This document shows, piece by piece, positions 18,801-27,890 of a stretch of DNA of 64,000 nt. This DNA is from an uncultured Bryobacterales bacterium (GTDB lineage Bacteria; Acidobacteriota; Terriglobia; Bryobacterales; UBA6623). The position numbers were made by a program, and so were the translations under genes. How positions within the stretch are numbered: position 1 is the stretch's first letter; every line of letters starts with the position of its first letter. The notes under the pieces were generated by a model. It was not told the origin of the DNA, ran no database searches, and saw only the letters and a list, made by a program, of their open reading frames with translations. The stretch spans positions 5,902,062 to 5,966,061 of the forward strand of contig OX638379.1 of assembly GCA_951813605.1 (NCBI GenBank). The letters run 5' to 3'.

Positions 18801-19575
18801 GTGGTGGGGGTACTACGCGCTGGGCTACGTGTTGTTTGCGCAGCAGAAAATCGGCGAATCGATCGCGGCACTGGCGCAATCCCTGCGGCTCAACATCCAA
18901 AACGCGGAAGCCCACAAGATTCTAGGCCGGACGCTGATGATCATCGGTCGCTTTGACCGCGCGCGGATCGAATTCGAACAGGCAGCGGAACTGAAGCCCG
19001 AATCCGCGGAAATTCGTTACAACCTAGGCAAGCTCTATTCCGCGCAAGACAATTTCCCCGACGCGCGACGCGAATTCGATCACGCTCTGCGCCTCAACCC
19101 CTCTTATATGGAAGCCTACAACGCTCTTGGGTTCGCGTTGGAATCGATGAATGACGATGCCGGGGCCGTGGACAACTATCGCAAGGCCATTGCACTGAGC
19201 GAAGAACGGGATGCAGGCTTTGTTTCGCCTTACGTCAACCTTGCGGCCCATTACAATCGCCTGAACCAACCCTCCTTGGCATTGGATCAGGCTTCCAGGG
19301 CACTCAGCATCGACCCTCGGTCGGATTTAGCCCTGTTTCAGGCGGCCAAAGCCTGCCGGGCCGAAGGGCGCTGGAAAGAAGCGCTGACGCACCTTGAGAC
19401 GGCGATCTCGATCAATCCTCGAGTCTCGCGTTACCACTATGTGCTGGGACTGCTGTATCGGCGCGCCGGAGAGACGGAGAAGAGCAGATTCGCGTTCGCA
19501 GCGTTCGAGGGCCTCGAGCGCGAAGCGACAGAACTGGAGACCAAACGGCGCGAGGCGAACCGCGAGAGGCGCTGA
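15874..19575 (+). CDS. Giant TPR-repeat protein
   Basis: 1233 aa starting MKRRSATNPNSPP, with a single N-terminal hydrophobic segment (SILRWIGILCLGLWAAVASS) acting as signal or anchor. Almost the whole length is TPR units, clearly more than twenty, with the repeated P-x-x-A-x-A-H-x-x-L-G-x-x-L pattern. A non-repeat, charged linker at about residues 905-945 (IARIVARQREERRAELL, then VVIRPTDQDD) splits the array into a long N-terminal and a shorter C-terminal block. A GGAAG Shine-Dalgarno precedes the ATG. The protein probably organises an envelope complex; no enzymatic domain is visible. Confidence 0.9.
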   Translation: MKRRSATNPNSPPAAGARVLGSILRWIGILCLGLWAAVASSAPQNRAADHYERGVRLLEQELWDPAIREFQEVLKLDPAQVETLIALGIALSSKNELEQALASFRKAVDLRPESAEAHFNLGLALRNTGQLDDAISALEQALRHDPTLQRARFELGLLLQQTGLWERSIEHFQAILEQNPESAEAHHWLGVAFQERRDFEEAISRFQRAIEINPELARAHNSLGTLLAETGEIEESVAAFRTAVQLRPEDSELRMNLGVALRTVGESEGAVEQFRQVLAASEGNSGENGRRRTSPAEIYHQLAQALQVYDPDGAVAAYEKALSHNPEKLESYYGLGQTLKRKAARSRRRQGLQSVETDKAAEHVESARAAMGRGDVETALRQLRMAVLAAPSFARAHDMLGFLVGQQGDLDESVRYLRKAVELDPRSAESRYHLGLALWYRGERPSATAELEEALRLDPALAEACGFLGMAYREQGHHNDARRHLQRAIALNRELPAPYVDLGVVLLKERRGDWALGQFEAALNLPHKSGPIPGLDVAIKALRAELASSPDHAVARNVLGRLLGRSGAGPQQVIAAFREAIRLAPEYAEAHNNLGLVLTQTDQTDEAIAAFREAIRLQPDYADAIANLGGVLVVVDADEAIAELKRALALDPGHVNAHYNLSRAYNQKSEREKEIDHLEEILSADPSFAKAHLSLGKALVAERRIDDAVVHLERAIQLDPTLGEARYQLGLALVRAGRREEAQRELEASRPLISERQQIETATFFMREAQEALRAGEVNSAVDKLQQVTRLAPNYSEARLTLGEALTRRGDTDEAIVEYRRAVELKPDSYTGFLGLGRALLSEGDSLQAASAFRDAIRLRPSFAEAHRLLGEALLASANEEEALTALREAVKLDPQDASATKQIARIVARQREERRAELLSTLVETRPARLGGVVIRPTDQDDPADIRAFEAQIREGNFSQVEPQLRRYIRGNPESWWGYYALGYVLFAQQKIGESIAALAQSLRLNIQNAEAHKILGRTLMIIGRFDRARIEFEQAAELKPESAEIRYNLGKLYSAQDNFPDARREFDHALRLNPSYMEAYNALGFALESMNDDAGAVDNYRKAIALSEERDAGFVSPYVNLAAHYNRLNQPSLALDQASRALSIDPRSDLALFQAAKACRAEGRWKEALTHLETAISINPRVSRYHYVLGLLYRRAGETEKSRFAFAAFEGLEREATELETKRREANRERR

Positions 19576-19723
19576 GGCCATTTCATCCCTTTGGGGGCGC
19601 TGGATCCTCTCAGCCCGTGCAGTGATCCTCCTCATCGTGGCACGCCGGGGCGCTCGCCCTGCCCGGACACCCCCATCAATTCTTGAGAACCCTCTGCCGA
19701 AACGGCGGAAAACATCCGTTCAA

Positions 19724-21604
19724 CTACTCTCGAAATGACTCCTCGCCCACAATGCCCTCACCCTCTTTGATCCGGATCAGGCGGTTGCTTGCCACCGCTT
19801 CGAAGAGCTCCTCGGTTCCCGAGGGCCATCTAACTGCCACCTTGTCGGCACGGGTCGCCGAGCCAAGTCCAAAATGTAGTCTCAAGTCGTTCTGGGAATA
19901 GTAGCTCGACCCGCTCATCACTTCGTCAATCTGGACTCGTGTGCCCGTTGTCACGGCCACGCGCGTTCCGATGGCGGACCGGTTTGACTTGGTCCCGATG
20001 CATTTGATCATCAGCCAGTTGTTCGAATTGCGAGTCTCGTTACGGAGCAGTGACGGTATATCGTCGAGGTTGTTCACAACGACATCCACCCTGCCGTCGT
20101 TGTCAAAGTCCCCGAAGGCGCAACCCCTGCTCACCCTAGGAGTCGTGATTCCCGGACCGGCGCTCCGGGACACATCGCGGAACCTTCCGTTGCCGCGGTT
20201 GCGGTAGAGAATCTTCCGTTGCTCGTACGTCACGTGAAGATTCTTCCCGGAGATCACAGGGTACACGTGCCCGTTGGCGAGGAGGATGTCCTTCCAGCCG
20301 TCGTTGTCGAAGTCGAAGAAACCGGCACCGAATCCTAGGTACTTGGTGTTGATGCCGAGACCGACTTGGAGGCTCGTATCATAAAAGGTGCCGTCGCCGT
20401 TGTTCTGGTAGAGCGTGGTCACCTGGTCGGAGAAGTTCGTCCGTACGATGTCAAGCCAGCCGTCCCCATCGTAGTCGGCGACTCCCACTCCCATGCCCGC
20501 CATGGCGGCACCGTCCTCGTTGAAGGCGCATCCGGCGGCGACTCCGATCTCACTGAACGTCCCGTCACGGTTGTTGCGGTAGAGCAGGCTCGGGGCCGTG
20601 TCGCAGGCGACGTAGATATCGGGCCAGCCGTCATTGTTGAAGTCCGCAGCCACCGCTCCCATCCCGTATGACCCCGCTGGACGCCACTTCGTCTTCGTGA
20701 ACGACGGTTCCGCCAGTCCGCGCGGATTGACGATTCCTGCGCCCTCGGACACATCTTCGAATGTTCCGTCTCCGTTGTTGCGGTAGAGAATGTTCGTTCC
20801 CCCGCCGAAGCCCTGCGGTCCGCATGCGACGGCGATGTTGTTGTACCAGCAGGCCTCGGCCCCTCCTGGTTCGGGCGAAGCCTCTGGATCGAAATTGACG
20901 TAGTTGGCGACAAAGATGTCGAGCAGGCCGTCGCGGTTGTAGTCCAAGAAGCAGCAGGCCGCTCCCCATCGCCGGCCGCTCCCGGCCACGCCGGCGTCCT
21001 CGGACACATCACGAAAGGTGCCGTCACCGTTGTTGCGATAGAGCACGTTATTGCCCCAGTAGGTCACGAACAAGTCGTCGAATCCGTCGTTGTCGTAATC
21101 GCCTACGCAGCAGCCCTGCCCCCATCCCGAATGAGTCAACCCGGCGTCGCGCGTGACATCGGTAAACGTGCCGTCGCGGTTGTTGTGAAACAGATAGCTT
21201 GTCGGTTCCCGGCCCTGAGGGAATCCCTCGAACGACGATCCATTCACGAGAAAGATGTCGAGCCATCCGTCGTGATCGTAGTCGAAGAAGGCAACCCCGC
21301 CGCCCATTTCCTCGAGCAGATAGTTTTTTTCCGTCGCGCTCCCGAACACATTGACAGCCGAACCGAGCCCAGCGTCTGTGGCGATGTCCGTGAATCTCAC
21401 CTCGTCCGTCCCTGGCTCGGCTGCCGATGCTCGAAAAGGCTGGCCGAACAGCGCTTCCAAGACTCCGAAGACGGTTTGACTTGGCAGCAAAGTTGCCAAG
21501 TGCGGGCACGACGCACCTATTCCAGCGCATCCTAGGAACCGCAGAAAACCCCGGCGGGATCGGCGCTCGCGACCAGTTCCGCGGTTAGTCCGTATCGTGC
21601 TCAT
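19724..21604 (-). CDS. CRTAC1-family FG-GAP/ASPIC-UnbV repeat protein (Tat-type signal)
   Basis: 626 aa. The N-terminus (RERRSRRGFLRFLGCAGIGASC) looks like a Tat signal. Multiple FG-GAP/VCBS units follow with calcium-binding D-x-D-x-D-G-like loops (FDYDHDGWLDIFLVNG, DYDNDGFDDLFVTYWG, DFNNDGWPDIYVACD, DFDNDGRVDVVVNN), interleaved with LYRNNGDGTF strands. The C-terminus carries the ASPIC/UnbV domain (NWLMIKCIGTKSNRSAIGTRV, then YYSQNDLRLHFGLG and VRWPSGTEELFE). It would form an extracytoplasmic beta-propeller; its role in acidobacteria is unknown. It is convergent with the giant TPR gene. Two more family members lie at 31803 and 46552. Confidence 0.92.
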   Translation of the reverse strand: MSTIRTNRGTGRERRSRRGFLRFLGCAGIGASCPHLATLLPSQTVFGVLEALFGQPFRASAAEPGTDEVRFTDIATDAGLGSAVNVFGSATEKNYLLEEMGGGVAFFDYDHDGWLDIFLVNGSSFEGFPQGREPTSYLFHNNRDGTFTDVTRDAGLTHSGWGQGCCVGDYDNDGFDDLFVTYWGNNVLYRNNGDGTFRDVSEDAGVAGSGRRWGAACCFLDYNRDGLLDIFVANYVNFDPEASPEPGGAEACWYNNIAVACGPQGFGGGTNILYRNNGDGTFEDVSEGAGIVNPRGLAEPSFTKTKWRPAGSYGMGAVAADFNNDGWPDIYVACDTAPSLLYRNNRDGTFSEIGVAAGCAFNEDGAAMAGMGVGVADYDGDGWLDIVRTNFSDQVTTLYQNNGDGTFYDTSLQVGLGINTKYLGFGAGFFDFDNDGWKDILLANGHVYPVISGKNLHVTYEQRKILYRNRGNGRFRDVSRSAGPGITTPRVSRGCAFGDFDNDGRVDVVVNNLDDIPSLLRNETRNSNNWLMIKCIGTKSNRSAIGTRVAVTTGTRVQIDEVMSGSSYYSQNDLRLHFGLGSATRADKVAVRWPSGTEELFEAVASNRLIRIKEGEGIVGEESFRE

Positions 21605-22666
21605 CGTTCATCCGGGCAAGAACCGAGCCATCCCATGGCCCGCACACACCGGCCAGTCCTGCCGCTCCGGCATCCGTCGGCGGCCCTGGTGCATTTGGCG
21701 TGTGAGAGGCCCGTGCACTCCGTAATCAGCATGCACCAGAGCATCGCCTAGAAACAGGCACGCGCCGAGGGCGGAGCGAGCGAGACATCCGAATCCACGC
21801 AGCGAAGCAATCCAACTGCTGCCCACCAGGAACGCGAGGATTCTGAAATCTGGACCTACACCGCTTGCCGGCCATCGAAACTTCTCCACCCTCATGCGCT
21901 GAGTCGGAGCACCACGCGAGTGGGACAACCCAAGAAACGCGCCAAATCTGGTGCCTAGCTAGTCTAGCCGCCGATGTAACTCGTGCCATTGTAGCCTCGC
22001 TGCGTGCCTCACTGCGGAGCGGTCCATCGGAGGAAGGCGTGGGAGCACTGCTTGGTACCCAGAATGGAGTGCGAGGAGGCGCTGTGGCAATGCGCGAGCA
22101 CGACTCTCGGGCTGTTGGTGTTCTGATGGAAAGACACAAGCCGGTAAAAGGGCCGAGCGACGATCAAAAGACAGGTCTGGCCTCACCGCCGGTTTTCGGG
22201 GTCCGCATACTCGACGAATCAGAGCTCAAGCATGCAAGGCTGATCTTCCAGGACTTCCAGTAGCGCGACTTCTTACTGGCGAACGAGGCGGATCGGTAGA
22301 CTGTCACCGGACTTATCTGCCATGCGATTCGCTAGTGAGCGCGTGCAGTGAAAGGCAAGAAACCAGCGGCATCGAAACCCATGCAAGAGCGCTCGGCTCC
22401 GAGTGCAATATTGGAGGATTGGGCGTCTGCATCTTCGGCTGTCGTCGGCGCGCGAGCCGACTTGCTGAGAATGTGCTCGCGCGTCCGAAAGGCACCGTGA
22501 TTCGCAGCCAGCATCGTTAGGTGCGCGAATGACGCTGCAAGTCCGCCCCCTCCAAGAACGCGCAGGGAACCGCGCCGGAATGGTCGAGCTCGTGAATTTC
22601 CTGTCCGATTGCTAGAGGCTGGAATCTCAGAGCTTCCAAGCAGCGCCTGGCGGCTGGAAAAGTGGT
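21605..22666. other. About 1.1 kb without a recognisable gene
   Basis: Several 60-137-codon frames exist on both strands, but none shows a family motif, a signal peptide or clear codon bias. The region separates a CRTAC1 gene (transcribed away from it) from the end of TonB receptor 1. It may contain a decayed gene. I see no RNA gene or repeat in it. Confidence 0.45.
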
Positions 22667-22699
22667 CGCGGCCCCGGAGCAGGATTCTCCGGGGCCGCG
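22667..22699 (-). terminator. Strong stem-loop terminator of TonB receptor 1
   Basis: A perfect 13-bp stem (CGCGGCCCCGGAG at 22667-22679, CTCCGGGGCCGCG at 22687-22699) encloses a 7-nt loop and sits 28 nt beyond the receptor stop. On the minus strand a short T run (ACTTTTCC) begins a few bases after the stem, so intrinsic termination is plausible. Confidence 0.7.
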
Positions 22700-22727
22700 T
22701 GTCAATTCGGATACGTCGGAATCCCGG

Positions 22728-25700
22728 TCAGAAGTCCAGCCGAAGCGCGAACTGGATCGACCGCGGAATGTTGCACTGCCGGAACACTTGGCCGAACGAA
22801 CCCGCGCTCCAGTTGCTGTTCGGAGCGCAAAAGACCGTTCGGTTGAAGATGTTACCGAAGTTGGTTTCCCAGCGGGCCTTGAGCGTCTCGGTCAGGTAGA
22901 TGTCCTTGAAAATGCTCAGGTCTTCCGAGATGTTGGGAAATCCTCGCACGGTCCCGTCGTTAATCGGGGCGTTGCCGAAGCTCAGCGCGCCCGGGTCCGA
23001 CCAGCCGCTGCTGGTGAGGTAGCGGTCACTGTTCGGGTCGAAATTCCCTCCGAAATTGGTGTTCCCTTCCGAGCCGCTATTGCGGTTGGGCCGTTTCTGA
23101 CCGTTGAAGAGAATCGCGCCCAAGTCGTTCGCCATGAAGGTGTTGATGGGCCGCCCGTGGTCGTAGCGGAACACGCCCGAGAAGCTCCAGCCGCCGAGGA
23201 GGCGCGATATTCCCGTCTTCTTGTTCCGCATTATGGGCAACTGGTAGGTCCACGCCAGAAACGCGATGTGAGGCACATCGTCCGAGCTAAGCGTCTTGGG
23301 GAACGGCTCGTTGGGAATCTGGCGTCTGCCGCCGCGTCCGTCGCTGCCCTGGCCGCTTTCCGCGCCGTTGCCTTCCAGCTTGGACCAAGTGTAGGAGGCC
23401 CGGAACTGCAAGCCGTTCGCGAACCGCTTGTCCAGCTTTGTCTGCAGGGAGTGGTAATTGCTCATGCCAGTCGGCACGCTTCTCCAGCGGATCGATTGAA
23501 TTTGCGGGAACGGACGCAAGGCTTGAGAGACACTGCCGTTGAAGCCGGAATAGGGACTCCCGATGCCGGCGTTTCTGGCAACGTCGGAATTGATGTTCGC
23601 ATTGAGCACCGCCGCGCCGAGTCCGAGAATCGACGGGTCGTTCATATTGCTGAGCAATCCCATCGAGGTGGGGTGGTTCGGCAGTCTCGTTCCCCGGTTT
23701 CCGATGTAGGACACATCAAGCACCATGTTGTCGGTGAGCTGGCGCTGGACGGTGACCGACCAATTCTGGTATCTGGGCAGCGTGAGGTCGTCCTCGGCAA
23801 CCGCGATCGGGGCTTGGTTGAGCGACACCGTGGGGTCCACGAACGGCGGGCGGATGATCAGATCCCTGGGAATTCCGTCGTCCCAGTGATAGGTGGCCGA
23901 ATATCCTCCGTCCGTGTTGTTCGCGGCGGGGAAGTTCTCGAAACCGAGAATGGGCAATCCCGTGAACTGGCTGTGCGAGATGCCGGCGTAATAGACGCCG
24001 TAGCCTCCTCGAATCACGCTCTTGTCGCCCAGCCTGTAAGCGAACGCGAAGCGCGGACCCCAGGCATCCTTGGGGGGCTTCTGGAATTTCCTCGAGCCCG
24101 TGCGTCCCGGACCGGTTCCGGCAAAGAGCTGCGCACCGAGCAGACCGCCAGCTCCGGGATTCGGCGTGTTGATGTCAAACGTGGAGTACTGGTCATTCGT
24201 CTCGATACGGGAGGTCTGATAGTCCCACCGCAGTCCGAAAGTCAGCGTCAGATTGTTGGTGACCTTGCTGTCAACGTTCACCCAAGGAGCGACGTATTGC
24301 TCGTAGAAGGTCGGTTCGGCAGGGATGTGGAACGTACCGTTGTGAACCTGACCCAGCATGAACGACGCGTAGGGATCGCCGGTGGAAGTGACGTTGTTGC
24401 CTTGATCGTCGTAACCGCCCGTCTGCAAGCGATTGAAGTTGAAGCTGCCGCCCGGGTTAGCCCCCCACTGCCGGAATGGATACTGGTGGTGCCGAAACTC
24501 GATCCCGATCTTGACGGTGCTCCTGCCCTTCACCCAAGTCAGATCGTTGGAGAACTGATAGCGATTGTTGGTATTGAACCCCGGGCCACCCTGCCTTCCG
24601 CCCCATGGGTTTCCCAAGCTGGAATATGGAGTGTTGCCGGAGAAGCTGATGGCTGGAGCGCCCGTGCCCTCTTCAATCAGACCGCCTCGGTCCTGGCCCC
24701 AGAGCCTTTCGGGCCACCCAGTGCCAGCCGACAGGGAGTATCCGCCCATGTACCAGCGGTCATATGCCAAGGTGGTGTGGTTGATGATGTTGTTCGAAAT
24801 GATGTAGTCGAACTGCTGGTGGAGGTGATGCGTGGCGATCGTCTGTTGGAATCCTTGGCCAATGTAGTTTGTGTTCTTGGAGAAGTCCGACCACGAATTG
24901 GCGGTGCATCCGCCGACGCCGCCGCAACGGCGGATGGACGGACGGTCGTTTTCGAAGTAGCTGGTAGTAGACCGAAAATTGTCGGTGAAGGCGTGGTCGA
25001 TCCGGAATAGCACGGTCTGGATGTCGAATGCCCATGTCTGGTCGCCCGCACCGCCATTCACGTTGAACGCCGTCCCCGCTCTGTCCGGGCCGACCATCGC
25101 GTCCGTAATCTGCTGTGCCGCCGCGCTACGCAGCGGATGCGCCAGGGGAATGATATTGCCGGGGAAGGGATCCCGGGCCGGAACGCCGCTCTGTATGCGC
25201 GTGCTGGAAGGATCATAGATCGCGCCATCCATGATTGGACGGCCAGCCACATCCACTCCGACTTGGTTCTGGGTCAGCAGGGAGCCAAAGTCTCCGCGCT
25301 TGAAGGCGTCTGTGGGGGTGGTGTTCGAAAAGCTAGGCAAAGTGCCGGAGCGGAAGTCGTATATATCCCAGTTGAGGAAGAAGAATGTACGATTACGTCC
25401 GTCGTAAACCTTCGGGACGACCACCGGGCCGCCGATCGAACCGCCGTAGTTGTTCTTGCGGTCCTTGGGGCGGAATGTACCAAAGAAACCGCTCGCGTTC
25501 AGTGCCTCGTTCGAGAAGTACTCGTACAGCGAGCCGTGCAAGGAATTGGTGCCCGACTTGCTGGTGTACTCGATGAACCCGCCGCTGGAATGCCCGTATT
25601 GCGCCGAGTAGGTGGTATTGACTACCTTCATTTCCCGGATCCCCTCAATCGGGGGGGCGCTCTCGTGCGTCTGCTGGTGACCCTCTGCAAACCCGAACGC

Positions 25701-26312
25701 GGCTCCATCGAAGAAATTCTCGGTGGCCATCGTCTGGCCTCCGTTAATGCGCGAGTTGAACTGGCTGCCCTTGAACATCGGGTCGCCGTTCGGCGCCATG
25801 GGCGTGTACCCTGGCTGGAGCAGCAGCAGCGATTCCGCTAGGCGGATATCGGCCCCCATGACTACGGGCAGGTCTTCGTAGTACTTCTCGTCGACCGTGT
25901 GAGTCAGGTCGCCCTGCTGGGTGCTGATCATCTCGGAAGCCGCGCTCACCTCGACCGTCTCGGTCACGTCACCGAGCTCGAGAATCGCGTCCTGCCGGAA
26001 GATCTGTCCGCCGAGAAGGATGATCCCGACTCTTTGATATGTCTTGAACCCGTCGCTCTCGACTCTGACTGTGTAGGTGCCCAACACCAGCGGCGGCGAG
26101 TTGTACGCCCCGGCCGCGTTGGACTCTAAGTCCGTCGCGACTCCCGTGTCTTCGTCTAGAATCGTTACCGAAGCTCCGGGGATCAACGCGCCCGTTGGAT
26201 CGGCGACGACGCCGGTAATCACTGCCCTGTCGGCTCGCTGTGCAACAAGCGATGCGGCCAACACAAGCGCTATGACGCTAATGATGCCGCGCGTCATTCG
26301 CAGGTTCTTCAT
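22728..26312 (-). CDS. TonB-dependent receptor 1 (carboxypeptidase-regulatory + plug + beta-barrel)
   Basis: 1194 aa, typical of large acidobacterial Oar-like receptors. A signal peptide (MTRGIISVIALVLAASLVAQ) precedes a carboxypeptidase regulatory-like domain (about 30-110: ITGVVADPTGALIPGASVTI...RVESDGFKTYQR). A plug-type region (about 112-245) includes INGGQTMATENFFDGAAFG and IREMKVVNTTYSAQYG. It leads into GGFIEYTSKSGTN and the beta-barrel, which ends with aromatic IQFALRLDF. Start ATG 26312 has a GAGGAG Shine-Dalgarno. Likely TonB-driven import of an oligosaccharide or other large ligand; the substrate is unknown. The close paralogue at 33696 lacks most of the plug. Confidence 0.93.
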   Translation of the reverse strand: MKNLRMTRGIISVIALVLAASLVAQRADRAVITGVVADPTGALIPGASVTILDEDTGVATDLESNAAGAYNSPPLVLGTYTVRVESDGFKTYQRVGIILLGGQIFRQDAILELGDVTETVEVSAASEMISTQQGDLTHTVDEKYYEDLPVVMGADIRLAESLLLLQPGYTPMAPNGDPMFKGSQFNSRINGGQTMATENFFDGAAFGFAEGHQQTHESAPPIEGIREMKVVNTTYSAQYGHSSGGFIEYTSKSGTNSLHGSLYEYFSNEALNASGFFGTFRPKDRKNNYGGSIGGPVVVPKVYDGRNRTFFFLNWDIYDFRSGTLPSFSNTTPTDAFKRGDFGSLLTQNQVGVDVAGRPIMDGAIYDPSSTRIQSGVPARDPFPGNIIPLAHPLRSAAAQQITDAMVGPDRAGTAFNVNGGAGDQTWAFDIQTVLFRIDHAFTDNFRSTTSYFENDRPSIRRCGGVGGCTANSWSDFSKNTNYIGQGFQQTIATHHLHQQFDYIISNNIINHTTLAYDRWYMGGYSLSAGTGWPERLWGQDRGGLIEEGTGAPAISFSGNTPYSSLGNPWGGRQGGPGFNTNNRYQFSNDLTWVKGRSTVKIGIEFRHHQYPFRQWGANPGGSFNFNRLQTGGYDDQGNNVTSTGDPYASFMLGQVHNGTFHIPAEPTFYEQYVAPWVNVDSKVTNNLTLTFGLRWDYQTSRIETNDQYSTFDINTPNPGAGGLLGAQLFAGTGPGRTGSRKFQKPPKDAWGPRFAFAYRLGDKSVIRGGYGVYYAGISHSQFTGLPILGFENFPAANNTDGGYSATYHWDDGIPRDLIIRPPFVDPTVSLNQAPIAVAEDDLTLPRYQNWSVTVQRQLTDNMVLDVSYIGNRGTRLPNHPTSMGLLSNMNDPSILGLGAAVLNANINSDVARNAGIGSPYSGFNGSVSQALRPFPQIQSIRWRSVPTGMSNYHSLQTKLDKRFANGLQFRASYTWSKLEGNGAESGQGSDGRGGRRQIPNEPFPKTLSSDDVPHIAFLAWTYQLPIMRNKKTGISRLLGGWSFSGVFRYDHGRPINTFMANDLGAILFNGQKRPNRNSGSEGNTNFGGNFDPNSDRYLTSSGWSDPGALSFGNAPINDGTVRGFPNISEDLSIFKDIYLTETLKARWETNFGNIFNRTVFCAPNSNWSAGSFGQVFRQCNIPRSIQFALRLDF

Positions 26313-27008
26313 GAATTCACTCCTCTGGGATTGTCCCTTTCGGTGCGACTGGGAACGCTTGCCTCAAGCCGAGGCCTCCGAAAGCCGCGGCTATTGTAGC
26401 ACCAATTGCCCCAGCTGCCGAGTCGCTCAGACGTCTTCAATGGTCGGCATCGATTGAAGAAATCCGTTGCGTCGGTGGCAATCAAGACCTAAGTCTTTGG
26501 TGGTGCAAGCCATGTCCTCTCGGCGCACTTCCGGGGTTCGGGCTAGTTCTCTGTGTCTACGGGATGCTGGACTCGATTCGGTCATTTCGTCGGATTCATT
26601 GGTCGTGAACATCGAAAACGCCGTAGGAATGAGTGTGTCTATTGCCAGTTGTCCGCTGTAGCTAGCATCCGGATTTCGCTGCTCCTTTCGGCAATTCTTG
26701 CCGTTGCCCCGACCTAGCTTCAAATGACGGATTCTACGAGTCCGAACGCAAAGTTTCGCCACTGACGACTCTGGCCAGTGGGAGGTGGCTCGGAGGTCTC
26801 GGTTATCAGCTCGGGCAAGCCGTGCCCACGGCTTGCCCTCGCGATAGGGCTTGCCCTTGACGATTCGATCGGCGCCGCACTTCCAAGGTCGGGATACGGG
26901 GCCTAGCGAATCACAGCTTTGGTAGGTACATCGCGCCCGCCAGCCTCTCGCACGCAGCAAACAGCTCACTTGCGCGATCCAGGACAAGAGTAATAGCCTG
27001 ATGGGGCG
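26313..27008. other. Intergenic region between divergent TonB receptor 1 and ThuA genes
   Basis: About 700 nt. It probably holds both promoters: TAATAG at 26991-26996 lies 12 nt before the ThuA ATG. It contains the strong hairpin at 26813-26838. A 186-codon minus-strand frame (26427-26987) has no family resemblance and is not called as a gene. Confidence 0.4.
26813..26856. repeat. 12-bp inverted repeat with an additional third copy of one arm
   Basis: GGGCAAGCCGTG (26813-26824) and CACGGCTTGCCC (26827-26838) are exact reverse complements separated by 2 nt. A second copy of the right-arm core, GGCTTGCCC, lies at 26848-26856, so the left arm could pair with either copy. No T run follows on either strand, so it is not a simple terminator. 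Confidence 0.6.
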
Positions 27009-27890
27009 ATGCGAACTCTCGTTCTACTGCTACTAGTTTCGTTTCCCGTCGCGGCGGCGGATTCCATCAAGGTGCTCGTCTGGGACGAGCGCCAGCCCCG
27101 CCAAGCGGAAGCCTACGACAAGTTCCTCGGCAACGAGATTGCGGAGCGGCTGAGCGCGATGCCCGGGCTCGAAGTTGTCTCCGTGGGGCAAGACGATCCC
27201 GGATACGGACTTGGGTCACTGGACGACCAGGATGTGCTGCTGTGGTGGGGGCATGTTCGCCAAGGGGAAGTTCCGATCGAGGTGGGGCACCGAATCGTCG
27301 AGCGGGTCCGTTCCGGCCAATTAGCGCTCGTCGCTCTTCATTCAGCGCACTGGTCCGTGCCATTCATGGAGGCCATGTACTCCCGGACGAGGGCTGATGC
27401 GAAGCGGCGGTTCCCGAATCCGAAGACAAAGATCGAGTTCGTGCCACCTCCAGGCCGGTTCCCTCCAACGTACGACTCGATTGTCACGCCGGCCTACTAC
27501 GCGTTCTTGCGCCGTGGCGACGTGGCGCAAGTCCGCGTTGACCTGCCGAACTGCGTGTTTCCCGGTGTCGATGCGCACGGTCGGCCGAGCAAGGTGACCG
27601 TTATGATGCCCGGCCATCCGATCATGGCGGGGCTACCAGCCCAATTCGAGATCCCGGCCAGCGAAATGTACGACGAGCCGTTCCACGTGCCAGAGCCCGA
27701 CGCCGTGCTCTTCCAAGAGGTCTGGCGGGGCGGTGGTCGGTTCCGTGGGGGCATGCTCTGGAATCTGGGCGCGGGCAAAGTCTTGTACTTCCGTCCCGGC
27801 CACGAGACGTTTCCCGTATTTAAGGACCCCCATGTGATGAAGGTCCTCGAGAACGCCGTTCGCTGGCTTGGATCGCAGGTCAAGCACTGA
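27009..27890 (+). CDS. ThuA-like domain protein, secreted (second copy)
   Basis: 293 aa. A clean Sec signal (MRTLVLLLLVSFPVAAA) precedes a ThuA-like fold: IKVLVWDERQPRQAEAY, DVLLWWGHVRQGEV, LALVALHSAHWSVPFMEAM, MPGHPIMAGLPAQFEIPASEMYDEPF and GKVLYFRPGHETFPVF. The HPIM...EMYDEPF block matches the subgroup seen beside keto-sugar and inositol-like catabolic genes. It is expected to act in the periplasm; the reaction is not proven. It differs strongly from the ThuA protein at 4666, so it is not a recent duplicate. It stands alone, divergent from TonB receptor 1. Confidence 0.9.
   Translation: MRTLVLLLLVSFPVAAADSIKVLVWDERQPRQAEAYDKFLGNEIAERLSAMPGLEVVSVGQDDPGYGLGSLDDQDVLLWWGHVRQGEVPIEVGHRIVERVRSGQLALVALHSAHWSVPFMEAMYSRTRADAKRRFPNPKTKIEFVPPPGRFPPTYDSIVTPAYYAFLRRGDVAQVRVDLPNCVFPGVDAHGRPSKVTVMMPGHPIMAGLPAQFEIPASEMYDEPFHVPEPDAVLFQEVWRGGGRFRGGMLWNLGAGKVLYFRPGHETFPVFKDPHVMKVLENAVRWLGSQVKH

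Noticed and set aside
22662..25010. 782-codon plus-strand open frame across TonB receptor 1
   Set aside because: It is the antisense shadow of a well-supported receptor gene in GC-rich DNA. The protein has no domain, is Val/Arg/Glu-skewed and has no start signals.
26427..26987. 186-codon minus-strand frame in the intergenic region before TonB receptor 1
   Set aside because: No recognisable domain, scattered rare-type residues, no Shine-Dalgarno, and it overlaps the hairpin at 26813-26838.
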